Notes: a model not told the origin generated them from the sequence alone. Numbered from the stretch's first letter, positions 10,472-23,111 are shown. The stretch: 64,000 nucleotides of DNA from Plantago ovata (GCA_028274465.1 CM051456.1:77362753-77426752); one strand, 5' to 3'. Program-made: numbers and translations.

Positions 10472-10483
10472 TGGTATCAGAGC
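10472..10483 (+). other. copia-1 primer-binding site (initiator Met tRNA)
   Basis: TGGTATCAGAGC begins one base after the LTR end. This is the standard plant copia primer site, complementary to the 3' end of tRNA-iMet. The second assembly copy is at 17477-17488. Confidence 0.9.
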
Positions 10484-10635
10484 TTGCTTAATTGATTACG
10501 TATATATATATTGTATGATTTAGTAGATATGTGGATGCAATTGATTCTATGATAAATTCGATTTTCAAAACTTTTGTTTTTTATATAAATTTAGAATTTA
10601 TATTTTTCAAAAAAAAAAAATTATATATATATTTT

Positions 10636-10736
10636 CCGGACCGGGACGCCTGCGCGACGCAGGCGGCGGCCGGCGCCTGCGGCAGCAGGCGCCCGTGTGC
10701 CGCGGGCAGCCTGCGGGCGCCCGGAACCGCGGGCAC
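10636..10736 (+). repeat. GC-rich palindromic block in the copia leader
   Basis: About 100 bases of nearly pure G/C sit between two TA-rich runs. It contains GCCTGCG-CGA-CGCAGGC (another 3-base loop) and a GCGCCTGC...GCAGGCGC inverted repeat. The composition contrasts sharply with the AT-rich leader around it. It is repeated with small indels at 17640-17740. Confidence 0.65.
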
Positions 10737-11207
10737 ATATATATATATATTTTCGGGTTGGACCCAAAATTGAATTTTTGAAAGTTTTGAGGATTGAATT
10801 TTATATTTGGAATATAAATATGATTTAATTGTAGTTGTTTTAAACTAGAGGGGTTAAATTTAATTAGTATAAAGTTGAAGGGCTTATTTGAAATTTATCA
10901 ATTTATTGTTTATTGCAAATTAGTCCTTCTACTTTTGAATTTTAGATTTAACAACTCTAAGGTTTTTAAAATTACAATAAAGTCCTTCGGATTTTCGAAA
11001 ATTGCTACTTGGTCAATAGAATTTTCGATTATTCAATCTAGTCCAAATTTTCAATTATTTCATAGAGATTATAAGTATGGAATTATAATTTTCATAATGA
11101 AATTATGAAGTCTTTTGTCATCCACATAGGCTACTACTTGTTTCATATGCTCTATATGCTATTGTTTGACAATGCATGTTTAAATACCATGTATTTTACA
11201 TTCCGTT

Positions 11208-11375
11208 CGACCGCTATGCATGCGAGGGTAGGCGGCGCCCTATTATATGTCGGACCGCATATTTATGTATGGGTAGGCGGCACCCATTATGTGCTTGACC
11301 GCGTTTAGAACTAGAATGGATAGGCGGCATCCATTACGTGTAGACCGTTCATGCATGATGGGTAGGCGGCGCCCT
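11208..11375 (+). repeat. Four hairpins with invariant loop AGGCGGC in the copia leader
   Basis: Repeat units of roughly 45-55 bases each contain GACCG(C), a spacer and a hairpin. Arms and loops: 11225-11241 (AGGGT/GCCCT), 11269-11287 (ATGGGT/ACCCAT), 11315-11335 (AATGGAT/ATCCATT), 11360-11374 (GGGT/GCCC). The loop AGGCGGC is identical in all four while the arms change in pairs. It lies between the primer site and the gag start, where packaging or dimerisation signals of retroelements reside. Role inferred only. Confidence 0.75.
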
Positions 11376-11926
11376 TATTTGTTTGTAGATGACTGATAAC
11401 AACCCTCAAACTACAAGCCCCAACCAATATAAGTACAGAAATATGTATATGTATGTATTTCTGAGATGCTTTCCATAGGGTGCTTTAATTCTGAACTTTC
11501 ATTGCGTTTTCTTGTATTGGCGACCTCGTCTTACAAAGACTCGCAGTAATCGTCGGATTAGAGTAAGCCTATGGTTATGAGTTACTGCATATTGTATCTA
11601 GCGAAGGGCATCGGGTTAAATTAGATTTAACAACCAAGAGTTGCGTGACGCAATTGGATAGTCTTATTAGTCCTACCGGTCATATTATGCTATGCGACCA
11701 GCCCCCGTTGGAGTATGGCATAGTATGGATTTGGATCTTGGCCACTACGGTAACTTGTTGGACATTACCCGTATGTTTGTTGTGGGGGCAAGCATATGTG
11801 AAAATAGTGGGAGCTAAACAGCTAAGGACCTGTTGTTTAGTTATGTTGACTGTGTATTTAGAAATAATATATCAATAGTTGATTTATTATTTTCGTTCTA
11901 TATTATTTCTCCTTAGGATATTAGAT

Positions 11927-12736
11927 ATGGCGAGTATCTCGCTCCGTGCTGTCTTGGAGAAGCAAATTTTAACCGGACCAAACTTCCTAGATTGGATCAG
12001 GAATATACGTTTGGTGCTGAGGTACGAAAAGATTGAGTACGTCTTGGACGAGGTCATTCCCGTGTGCCCCGAAAATCAGACTGCCGATCAGGTTGCTGCT
12101 TGGAATCAAGACAACAAGGCAAGGTCTGATAAGCATCTTGAGGATGCTAGATCCACGCAGTGTATTATGCTGGCGGCAATGAGCAATGAGCTGCAAAGGC
12201 AACATGAAAACATGTTGCCGTATGAGATGTTAAAGCATCTTGAGTCGCTCTTTAAGACGACAGCTAGAACTGTTGAATTTAATTTGATCAAAGACATGCA
12301 CAGATGCAAGCTCAGTGAAGGAGGGAACATATCTGAGCATGTTCTCAAAATGATTGGTCTCTTTGAAAAGCTTGCCGATGCCGACGTTAAGCTAGAGAAC
12401 AAGATCATGGTGATCTTTGTCCTTCAATCATTGTCGAGGTCGTATTCGCAGTTCATCATTAATTAGACGATGAATGCGAAGGACGTAACACTGTCTGAAC
12501 TTCATAATCTGCTGAAGACATATGATCAAACTCTTCCTAAGAAGGAAAAGTCGATCATGCTTGTTGGGCAACCGTCTAACTCAAACCCGAAAAGCAAAGG
12601 TGCTAAGGGTAAGGGAAAGTCGGGAGCCAAGGCTAACACTTGGAGTGATAAGCCTAAGCGTCCGAACCAGAAAAGGAAGTTCAAGAGAAGCGGAACGGTG
12701 CGCACAGATGAATATCTTTTCTGTAAGCAGAAATGA
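11927..12736 (+). pseudogene. copia-1 gag (with in-frame stops)
   Basis: The frame starts MASISLRAV at 11927, shortly after a splice-acceptor-like TTCTCCTTAG. The capsid region of the UBN2/Retrotran_gag type reads TGPNFLDWIRNIRLVLRYEK and continues to a stop (TAG, 12464-12466), where the family normally reads on. The frame resumes at 12470 and ends at TGA (12734-12736) inside the CCHC zinc knuckle (CKQK-stop-HWKKDCP). There the codon after Lys should be Gly, so one base has changed. Both stops are repeated in the second assembly copy. The protein would form the virus-like particle; this copy cannot make it whole. Confidence 0.8.
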
Positions 12737-15233
12737 CATTGGAAGAAAGATTGCCCAAAGCTTAGGGCAGATCAAGCTAAGAAGTCATCGGCTTCTGGCT
12801 CAGGTATGTTTGTTATTGAAATGAACATGACTACTTTTGACTCCAATGGTTGGGTATTAGATACAGCCTGTGGCTCACACATTTGTAATAATGTGCAGGA
12901 GCTAATTAATCACAGGCTAGTCAAGCGAGGTGAAATCGACTTGCATGTTGGGAACGACAATCCAGTTGAAGCCAAACGCGTTGGACGCAGCAAGATAGAT
13001 TTACCTTCGGGACAATGTTTAGAAATTGATAATGTTTATTTTGTTCCATCCATTGTCAGAAATATTATTTTCATTCCATTGTTAGACAATATGGGTTTTT
13101 CCTTTCGATTTGCGAATAATACTTGTTATTTTTCATTAAATAATCAATATTATGGAAAAGCTCGCGTGGTGAATGGTTTATATATTTTGCAAAGTAGTCT
13201 ACCTTTATTTCAAATACATAACAAACAACCGTCTTCAAGTAAGAAGAATAATCCATCTTATCTATGGCATTGTCGGCTAGGCCATATCAATGAAACACGG
13301 ATTCAAAGACCAAGGAAGTTGGACTACTTAGAACCATTTGATTTTGAATCATATGGTACATGTGAATCTTGTGTTAAGGGTAAGATGACGAACAAACCTT
13401 TGTTGGACAAGGTGTTCGTGCCACTCGCTGCTTGGAGCTCATATATACCGATGTATGTGGACCGTTTAAAGTCCATGCGCGTGGGGGTTATCCTTACTTC
13501 GTTACCTTTACTGACGATTTCTCAAGGTATGGATATATTTATCTTATGAAGAATAAATCCGAGACCTTTGGGAAATTCAAGGAGTTTAGGAACGAGGTCG
13601 AGAATGAATTGAATCTAAGGATAGTCACTCTTCGATCAGATCGAGGAGGTGAATACCTTAGTGAAGAATTTATCGATTGCTTGAAGGAAAATGGAATTTA
13701 ATCGCAATGGACTCCTCCTGGAACACCACAGTTAAATGGTGTGTCTGAGAGGAGGAATCGAACCCTGTTAGACATGGTAAGATCAATGATTGGATTCTCC
13801 ACTCTTCCAAAGTATCTGTGGGGATATGCACTACAAACTGCAATCTACATTCTGAACCGTGTACCATCTAAATCAGTGGAGAAAACTCCTTATGAGTTAT
13901 GGAAGGGAAAGAAGCCTTCATTAGGCTATCTTAGACCTTGGGGCGTCCTGCGATAGTCAAGTTGATGCTCCCTGATAAGTTAGATGCCAAGGGTGTCAAA
14001 GTTTATTTCATAGGCTATCCTCGTCAGACGAGAGGCTATGAATTCTATCATGCTGAAGATCACAAGGTGATCGTGTCTAGAAACGTGAAGTTTTTAGAAG
14101 CTGAATACCTCGAAGAAAAGAGGTTAGATGATATGATAGAACTTGAAGAAATTCAAGACTTTGACACGCGCGAACATGAGGTCTCTAAATCTTCTGATTT
14201 GGACTCAAGTTTAGTGGGAGCTTTCGAATCAGACAAGGGTGATGATATGACACTTGCTAGGCATGTCATAGTCAGTGGGAGTCCTGTGATTAGATCAACA
14301 GTTGAAACCACACCAATAGAACCCGTTGTCAACCAACCTGTGCAATAAGTTGCACAAGAGCAGCCTCCCGCGAGGGAACAGGGTCGCGCCCAACGACCAG
14401 CTGCATCAGTACCCACTGATAATGTTCGTGTTACACGAAGCCAGAAGAGAAAAGCACCAGAACAAGTCGAGCTCCGTAGGTCGAAGAGGATCCTAAGAGG
14501 ACCTCAGAAGCAAAGCCTTATGATAGAAGACATCAGTGAACTTGATGTCGGTTTATCAGATCGGGAAGATCCCGAGACCTACAAAGAGGCAATAATTGAT
14601 ATTGACTCTGACAATGGCAAGAGGCCATGGAATTAGAAATGGATTCAATGTACCAGAACCAAGTTTGGAACTTGGTAGACTTGCCCCAAGGGGTTAGACC
14701 AATTGGGTGCAAAGTCTTTAAACGAAAGACAGATGCCGATGGCAAGGTACAAACGCACAAAGCTAGGCTTGTGGCGAAAGGCTACACGCAAAGGTATGGC
14801 ATCGATTAGATGAAACCTTTTCACCGGTAGCAAAATGAAGTCCATTCGAATTCTACTTGCGATAGCTGCCTACTATGATTATGAAATCTGGCAGATGGAT
14901 GTAAAGACGCTTCCTCAATGGCAACCTTGAGGAAGAGGTCTATATGGTACAGCCGGAAGGTTTTATTAGTAAAAACCAGGCCAACTGTTGTATGCAAATT
15001 ACAAAGATCCATCTATGGGCTAAAGCAAGGTCAAGGAGCTGGAATATCCGCTTTGATGAAGCTGTCAAATACTTTGACTTCATCAGAAGCAAGGAAGATC
15101 CCTGTGTCTATGCGAGACACAGCGAAAGGAGTTGTTTCATGATCTTTATTTAGATGACATTTGATCATGGGAAACAATGTCTCTATTGCTAGAAGAGACT
15201 AAAGTTGGTTACAAGTACCTCTCGATGAAGGAC
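12737..15233 (+). pseudogene. copia-1 pol (protease-integrase-RT), truncated by the scaffold gap
   Basis: Reading on from gag: rest of the zinc knuckle; protease with WVLDTACGSHI (the usual DTG reads DTA here); the pre-integrase zinc finger [12 protein letters not shown] with CESC; integrase catalytic Asp in TDVCGPF and SDRGGEY and Glu in [10 protein letters not shown]; and reverse transcriptase up to the gap. Breaks: frameshift near 13400, stop at 13699-13701, frameshift at about 13936 (shared by all copies), stop after 14345, and several one-base losses between 14600 and 15233. The last cluster looks like uncorrected long-read errors at a contig end rather than mutations. Confidence 0.8.
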
Positions 15234-15333
15234 NNNNNNNNNNNNNNNNNNNNNNNNNNNNNNNNNNNNNNNNNNNNNNNNNNNNNNNNNNNNNNNNNNN
15301 NNNNNNNNNNNNNNNNNNNNNNNNNNNNNNNNN
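15234..15333. other. Scaffold gap, exactly 100 N
   Basis: A run of exactly 100 N, the usual placeholder for a gap of unknown size. The sequence to the left ends in copia reverse transcriptase. The sequence to the right starts back in the A1 body, which lies 6.9 kb upstream in the left contig. Confidence 0.98.
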
Positions 15334-17003
15334 TAGGGAACCCCTCCTTCGTTGATGAGAGCAGTACTGGTTCGACCCCTCTTTTGAGGACAAGTCTTAA
15401 CATGGGTGGAACAGCAGTAGTCCTCAGTGCATATGCCGGGGCCACCATTCGTATCTTAGCATGCATCATTACGTCGCATGACTAGGTCCCAGTAGAGAAT
15501 GTTACGAGAGACTTCTTGTCTTGACCTAAGTGCTTATTTGGATATGTATAAGTCAATCGAGGTATTCTTCGACCTATATTCATGCTTTGATTCATATGGT
15601 TTTTTTGTTCATATGTTATTTGCCAGATTCAGTAGATTAGTTCATTTTATTTGGCATGAATTCCATTTTGTGTCTTGCATGTTTTTGTATTAGAGTCTAG
15701 CTTAGTTGCTTGAGACAAGCAAAGGTTCGGTTTGGGGAGTTTGATGAATGTGATTTTACACTTTCATTCGCGGTCTTTTTTCACCTATTTTAGCTATCCT
15801 CTATGTTAATTTAGCTATATTTTAGTAATTTTATTAGATAGTGTCACGTTTCCCTTTAGATTTTATTTTACAGGTTTGGTTGAAATTCGAAGATTTCTGA
15901 GCAATTATATTGAAGTTGACAAGGAATTGGGTGTTCCAGAGCCTATTTGGAGTATCTGAAGGTTTCCGGATAAGATTTGGAGTCTAGGGGCCGAATCTGG
16001 AGGTTAGAAGGTCACTAGAAGTCAGAAACCGAGTCCGAAAGGTGAAGAAATCCAAACCGCGTCGAAAAAAAGCGGAATTCCGCGAAAAAGCCGGGGGGGG
16101 CGAACGCCGCAGCATGGGGCGAACCGCCCCGGAGTTTTTTCGGAGCCTATATATAGTGCTCAGTTTTTTTCCGAAAATCATATCTTTCCAGACCTACTTC
16201 TCACCTCTCTCTATAGTTTTAGGTAGGAACTTCCCGAGGCCTGTCCTGGGAGTTTTGTAGCTTAGGGGATACTTTGTCATAGCAGTTTGGAGCTCGTAGG
16301 ACCGCAATCATCCGGAGATTGACAACCTTCGGTAACTTTGTATCTTATAGTTTTTATTCTACTTATTTAATTCTTTCAACATGTTTTCTTCTATGATTCT
16401 GTTGATTGCATGCCTATTATGAGTAGCTAAATTTATCGTTGGTGGTAGTATGTGAATTCTTAGCGAATGGAAGATAATCATGCTAATGGCTATATCGCGC
16501 ATTATACTCCGTGTCATTGCTTTATTTCGTTGATCAGTTGTAACCAAATTCTCGTATGTTGTATTGATATTATGCACAATTGGACACTAGTCGACCATCA
16601 GACCATTATCTTCGTAGTGTTGAATAATTACGAAACACATTAGGACAATCGTGATTGACTAGTCAGACCAAAATTATCTTCGTAGTGCTTAATACTTACA
16701 ACATGACACTAGATTGATTCAAAGATCTCTATGCAAGACCGAGGAATTTATGCATGATATCGACCCATTATGTTAAGAAGGACCATTACTATCACCATCT
16801 CCATTATCTGCTAAACCCCCTATTGCTATCTGTCGGCTGTTTTATATTCTATTGTTAAATAGATAAACCAGTTATGTCCTGAGAGAACGACACTCGAGTC
16901 ATTCTACTGCTACACTACGGTTTTCGTTGTAGTTGTGGATTGCCTTTGGCTAAATAACAAATTTATTTGACTGACCGGGACCTGAACAAATCTCCGTTCA
17001 TCA
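15334..17003 (+). mobile_element. A1 3' end, second assembly copy
   Basis: It begins at the equivalent of 8307 and contains the polypurine tract and a 3' LTR (15742-17003), then ACTAC (17004-17008). Many short indels relative to 8307-9992 suggest poor base accuracy. Confidence 0.85.
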
Positions 17004-17008
17004 ACTAC

Positions 17009-17475
17009 TAATATAGTAGACTATTAGAGAGTTTTTGACACAGACAGAATAGACTTTGACAGTCATTCTACTAGTTTCTTAGAGAAAATAAAAACTCTCC
17101 CCTCCTCTTCAGCCACCGGCGCGCGCGCCACCACCGGAGGAATTGCCGCCCCGTCTTCTTGGTCACACAAAGATTATCCTAGCATTCTTCCGATAGGTTT
17201 CATCCGTGGATACCAAGGTTGAGGTTCTAAGAGCTGGAAACTAACTCTTATTGTCTTGCAGATATACAGAGTATTGCAGATATCTTCGACTTCGACGAAG
17301 GAGAAGATACCCGGAATATTACGAAGACTTGGAAGCTGCTTTGGAAGTAAGGTTAGTCTTCAAATTGACGTGTTTATATATATACGACATATGCATAATC
17401 AATTAACCTGTATGTTAAGAAAATTTTTGAAATTCCGCTGCGTCCTAGGGGTAACTCTGACCATATTTTCTTACA
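17009..17475 (+). repeat. copia 5' LTR part 2, second assembly copy, with primer site
   Basis: It matches 9998-10470. The LTR ends TTCTTACA at 17475, and the primer site TGGTATCAGAGC is at 17477-17488. Confidence 0.85.
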
Positions 17476-18202
17476 GTGGTATCAGAGCGCTTAATTGATT
17501 ACGTATATATATATTGTATGATTTTGTAGATATGTGGATGCAATTGATTCTATGATAAATTCGATTTTCAAAAGTTTTGTTTTTTATATAAATTTAGAAT
17601 TTATATTTTTCAAAAAAAAAAAAATTATATATATATTTCCGACCGGGCCGCCTGCGCGACGCAGGCGGCGGGCCGGCGCCTGCGGCCACGCAGGCGCCCT
17701 GTGGCCGCGGGCAGCCTGCGGGCGCCCGGAACCGCGGGCAATATATATATATTTTTCGGGTTGGACCCAAAATGAATTTTTGAAAGTTTGAGGATTGAAT
17801 TTTATATTTGGAATATAAATATGATTTAATTGTAGTTTTTTAACTAGAGGGTTAAATTAATTAGTATAAAGTTAAAGGGCTTATTTGTAATTTATCAATT
17901 TATTGTTTATTGCAAATTAGTCCTTCTACTTTTGAATTTAGATTTAACACTCTAAGGTTTTAAAATTACAATTAAGTCCTTCGGGTTTTCGAAAATTGCT
18001 ACTTGGTCAATAGAATTTTCGATTATTCAATCTAGTCCAAATTTTCAATTATTTCATAGAGATTATAAGTATGGAATTATAATTTTCATAATGAAATTAT
18101 GAAGTCATTTGTCATCCACATAGGCTACTACTTGTTTCATATGCTCTATATGCTATTGTTTGACAATGCATGTTTAAATACCAAGTATTTTACATTCCGT
18201 TC

Positions 18203-18370
18203 GACCGCTATGCATGCGAGGGTAGGCGGCGCCCTCTTATATGTCGGACCGCATATTTATGTATGGGTAGGCGGCACCCATTATGTGCTTGACCGCGTTT
18301 AGAACTAGAATGGATAGGCGGCATCCATTACGTGTAGACCGTTCATGCATGATGGGTAGGCGGCGCCCTT
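18203..18370 (+). repeat. AGGCGGC-loop hairpins, second assembly copy
   Basis: The same four hairpins as 11208-11375, with identical loops; only one base differs near the first. Confidence 0.75.
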
Positions 18371-18920
18371 ATTTGTTTGTAGATGACTGATAACAACCCT
18401 CAAGCTACAAGCCCCAACCAATATAAGTACAGAAATATATATATGTATGTATTTCTGAGATGCTTTCCATAGGGTGCTTTAATTCTGAACTTTCATTGCG
18501 TTTTCTTGTATTGGCGACCTCGTCTTACAAGACTCGCAGTAATCGTCAGATTAGAGTAAGCCTATGGTTATGACTTACTGCATATTGTATCTAGCGAAGG
18601 GCATCGGGTTAAATTAGATTTAACAACCAAGAGTTGCGTGACGCAATTGGATAGTCTTACTAGTCCTACCGGTCATATTATGCTATGCGACCAGCCCCCG
18701 TTGGAGTATGGCATAGTATGGATTTGGATCTTGGCCACTACGGTAACTTGTTGGACATTACCCGTATGTTTGTTGTGGGGGCAAGCATATGTGAAAATAG
18801 TGGGAGCTAAACAGCTAAAGGACCTTGTTGTTTAGTTATGTTGACTGTGTATTTAGAAATATATTTCAATAGTTGATTTATTATTTTCGTTCTATATTAT
18901 TTCTCCTTAGGATATTAGAT

Positions 18921-19728
18921 ATGGCGAGTATCTCGCTCCGTGCTGTCTTGGAGAAGCAAATTTTAACCGGACCAAACTTCCTAGATTGGATCAGGAATAT
19001 ACGTTTGGTGCTGAGGTACGAAAAGATTGAGTACGTCTTGGACGAGTCATTCCCGTGTGCCCCGAAAATCAGACTGCCGATCAGGTTGCTGCTTGGAATC
19101 AAGCCAACAAGGCAAGGTCTGATAAGCATCTTGAGGATGCTAGATCCGCGCAGTGTATTATGCTGGCGGCAATGAGCAATGAGCTGCAGAGGCAACATGA
19201 AAGCATGTTGCCGTATGAGATGTGAAGCATCTTGAGTCGCTCTTTAAGACGACAGCTAGAAGTGTTGAATTTGATTTGATCAAAGACATACACAGATGCA
19301 AGCTCAGTGAAGGAGGGAACATGTCTGAGCATGTTCTCAAAATGATTGGTCTCTTTGAAAAGCTTGCCGATGCCGACGTTAAGCTAGAGAACAAGATCAT
19401 GGTGATCTTTGTCCTTCAATCATTGTCGAGGTCGTATTCGCAGTTCATCATTAATTAGACGATGAATGCGAAGGACGTAACACTGTCTGAACTTCATAAT
19501 CTGCTGAAGACATATGATCAAACTCTTCCTAAGAAGGAAAAGTCGATCATGCTTGTTGGGCAACCGTCTAACTCAAACCCGAAAAGCAAAGGTGCTAAGG
19601 GTAAGGGAAAGTCGGGAGCCAAGGCTAACACTTGGAGTGATAAGCCTAAGCGTCCGAACCAGAAAAGGAAGTTCAAGAGAAGCGGAACGGTGCGCACAGA
19701 TGAATATCTTTTCTGTAAGCAGAAATGA
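18921..19728 (+). pseudogene. copia gag, second assembly copy
   Basis: It matches 11927-12736, including the TAG and TGA stops. It has extra one-base losses (near 19046 and 19221) that shift the frame early, plus a few substitutions near 19100-19325. Those substitutions could be haplotype differences or errors. Confidence 0.8.
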
Positions 19729-22700
19729 CATTGGAAGAAAGATTGCCCAAAGCTTAGGGCAGATCAAGCTAAGAAGTCATCGGCTTCTGGCTCAGGTATG
19801 TTTGTTATTGAAATGAACATGACTACTTTTGACTCCAATGGTTGGGTATTAGATACAGCCTGTGGCTCACACATTTGTAATAATGTGCAGGAGCTAATTA
19901 ATCACAGGCTAGTCAAGCGAGGTGAAATCGACTTGCATGTTGGGAACGACAATCCAGTTGAAGCCAAACGCGTTGGACGCAGCAAGATAGATTTACCTTC
20001 GGGACAATGTTTAGAAATTGATAATGTTTATTTTGTTCCATCCATTGTCAGAATATTATTTTCATTCCATTGTTAGACAATATGGGTTTTTCCTTTCGAT
20101 TTGCGAATAATACTTGTTATTTTTCATTAAATAATCAATATTATGGAAAAGCTCGCGTGGTGAATGGTTTATATATTTTGCAAAGTAGTCTACCTTTATT
20201 TCAAATACATAACAAACAACCGTCTTCAAGTAAGAAGAATAATCCATCTTATCTATGGCATTGTCGGCTAGGCCATATCAATGAAACACGGATTCAAAGA
20301 CCAAGGAAGTTGGACTACTTAGAACCATTTGATTTTGAATCATATGGTACATGTGAATCTTGTGTTAAGGGTAAGATGACGAACAAACCTTTTGTTGGAC
20401 AAGGTGTTCGTGCCACTCGCTGCTTGGAGCTCATATATACCGATGTATGTGGACCGTTTTAAAGTCCATGCGCGTGGGGGTTATCCTTACTTCGTTACCT
20501 TTACTGACGATTTCTCAAGGTATGGATATATTTATCTTATGAAGAATAAATCCGAGACCTTTGGGAAATTCAAGGAGTTTAGGAACGAGGTCGAGAATGA
20601 ATTGAATCTAAGGATAGTCACTCTTCGATCAGATCGAGGAGGTGAATACCTTAGTGAAGAATTTATCGATTGCTTGAAGGAAAATGGAATTTAATCGCAA
20701 TGGACTCCTCCTGGAACACCACAGTTAAATGGTGTGTCTGAGAGGAGGAATCGAACCCTGTTAGACATGGTAAGATCAATGATTGGATTCTCCACTCTTC
20801 CAAAGTATCTGTGGGGATATGCACTACAAACTGCAATCTACATTCTGAACCGTGTACCATCTAAATCAGTGGAGAAAACTCCTTATGAGTTATGGAAGGG
20901 AAAGAAGCCTTCATTAGGCTATCTTAGACCTTGGGGCGTCCTGCGATAGTCAAGTTGATGCTCCCTGATAAGTTAGATGCCAAGGGTGTCAAAGTTTATT
21001 TCATAGGCTATCCTCGTCAGACGAGAGGCTATGAATTCTATCATGCTGAAGATCACAAGGTGATCGTGTCTAGAAACGTGAAGTTTTTAGAAGCTGAATA
21101 CCTCGAAGAAAAGAGGTTAGATGATATGATAGAACTTGAAGAAATTCAAGACTTTGACACGCGCGAACATGAGGTCTCTAAATCTTCTGATTTGGACTCA
21201 AGTTTAGTGGGAGCTTTCGAATCAGACAAGGGTGATGATATGACACTTGCTAGGCATGTCATAGTCAGTGGGAGTCCTGTGATTAGATCAACAGTTGAAA
21301 CCACACCAATAGAACCCGTTGTCAACCAACCTGTGCAATAAGTTGCACAAGAGCAGCCTCCCGCGAGGGAACAGGGTCGCGCCCAACGACCAGCTGCATC
21401 AGTACCCACTGATAATGTTCGTGTTACACGAAGCCAGAAGAGAAAAGCACCAGAACAAGTCGAGCTCCGTAGGTCGAAGAGGATCCTAAGAGGACCTCAG
21501 AAGCAAAGCCTTATGATAGAAGACATCAGTGAACTTGATGTCGGTTTATCAGATCGGGAAGATCCCGAGACCTACAAAGAGGCAATAATTGATATTGACT
21601 CTGACAAATGGCAAGAGGCCATGGAATTAGAAATGGATTCAATGTACCAGAACCAAGTTTGGAACTTGGTAGACTTGCCCCAAGGGGTTAGACCAATTGG
21701 GTGCAAAGTCTTTAAACGAAAGACAGATGCCGATGGCAAGGTACAAACGCACAAAGCTAAGCTTGTGGCGAAAGGCTACACGCAAAGGTATGGCATCGAT
21801 TACGATGAAACCTTTTCACCGGTAGCAAAATTGAAGTCCATTCGAATTCTACTTGCGATAGCTGCCTACTATAATTATGAAATCTGGCAGATGGATGTAA
21901 AGACAGCATTCAATGGCAACCTTGAGGAAGAGGTCTATATGGTACAGCCGGAAGGTTTTATTAGTAAAACCAAGCCAACTGTTGTATGCAAATTACAAAG
22001 ATCCATCTATGGGCTAAAGCAAGCGTCAAGGAGCTGGAATATCCGCTTTGATGAAGCTGTCAAATCCTTTGACTTCATCAGAAGCAAGGAAGATCCCTGT
22101 GTCTATGCGAGACACAGCGACAAAGGAGTTGTTTTCATGATCATTTATGTAGATGACATCTTGATCATGGGAAACAATGTCTCTATGCTAGAAGAGACTA
22201 AAGTTTGGTTATCAAGTACCTTCTCGATGAAGGACTTGGGTGAAGCGAACTACATCCTAGGGATCAAGATCTTTAGAGATAGATCCAAGAGGATGTTGGG
22301 AATGACACAGTCCACCTACATCGACAAAATACTGAAGCGTTATAAGATGGACGACTCAAAGAGAGGCTTTCTCCCAGCTAGGCATGGGATTGTCTTATCA
22401 GTTAATGATTCGTGTGCCCTATGCTTCGGCAGTAGGGTCTATAATGTATGCAATGAATTGCACAAGGCCCGATGTGGCATATGCGCTTAGTGTCACTTGT
22501 CGACACCAACAGAATCTAGGAGTACCTCACTGGACTGCTATGAAGAACATTCTTAAGTACCTTAGACGGACTAAAGAGATGTTCTTGGTGTTTGGTGGAG
22601 AACCAGAATTAAAGATGTCTGGGTATGTCCACGCTGGATTTGAATCAGATCCTGATGACTTTAAGTCATAGACAGGATACGTATTCAAATTGAACGGATG

Positions 22701-23097
22701 AGATGTCTTTTGGAAGAGCTCTAAGCAAGCCACGGTTGTTGACTCATCCACAGAGGCCGAGTACATTGCTGCATCAGAAGCATCGAAAGAAGCTGTCTGG
22801 ATTTCAGAGTTCTTGAAGGAATTGAGGGTTGTTCCTGCTCCCAGTCCAATAACGATTTATTGTGACAATACGGGCGCCGTGTCTCAAGCTAGGGAGCCTA
22901 GATCTACAAACAAGAACAAACATGTACTTAGAAAATATCACGTTATACGTCAGATTATAGATAGAGGAGAAGTTAGTATAGAACGTGTCTCTACCACGGA
23001 CAACGTGGCAGATCCTTTCACCAAGGTCTTATCAGTGGAAGTCCACTTAAGACATTATGCTAATCTGTGCATTAGGCATAAAGGTGACTGGCTCTAG
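19729..23097 (+). pseudogene. copia-1 pol, complete 3' part
   Basis: It carries protease, integrase, reverse transcriptase and RNase H to the natural end (…KGDWL, stop at 23095-23097). The longest intact piece is 21513-22490, covering reverse transcriptase from [10 protein letters not shown] through YVDD. Compared with the copy at 30262-32469 it has lost a Trp codon (CKVFK instead of CKWVFK), a Leu codon (TAFNGN instead of TAFLNGN) and about 37 bases near 22404. The last deletion shifts the frame. RNase H has stops at about 22669 and 22701. It is therefore inactive. Confidence 0.82.
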
Positions 23098-23100
23098 TCC

Positions 23101-23110
23101 AAGTGGGAGA
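23101..23110 (+). other. copia-1 polypurine tract
   Basis: AAGTGGGAGA lies directly upstream of the 3' LTR. The same tract is at 32473-32482. Confidence 0.8.
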
Positions 23111-23111
23111 T

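Larger units (their letters stand above)
15334..22235 (+). repeat. Near-identical repeat of 8307-15233 (probable unmerged contig overlap)
   Basis: The order and content match 8307-15233 base for base over long stretches. They share the A1 3' end inserted with ACTAC, the copia leader, the same gag stops and the same pol breaks. Single-base gains and losses concentrate in the 2-3 kb next to the Ns on both sides. Annotated features inside it are second views of the same locus unless proven otherwise. Confidence 0.85.

Noticed and set aside
11208..11375. Possible CRISPR-like or satellite array
   Set aside because: Spacing and repeats are irregular, the constant part is a short loop with covarying arms, and this is plant nuclear DNA within an element leader.
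15334..22235. Genuine recent tandem duplication of A1 plus copia
   Set aside because: It starts and ends exactly at the 100-N gap and error-like indels increase towards the gap; an assembly overlap is simpler. Kept as the alternative in the findings.
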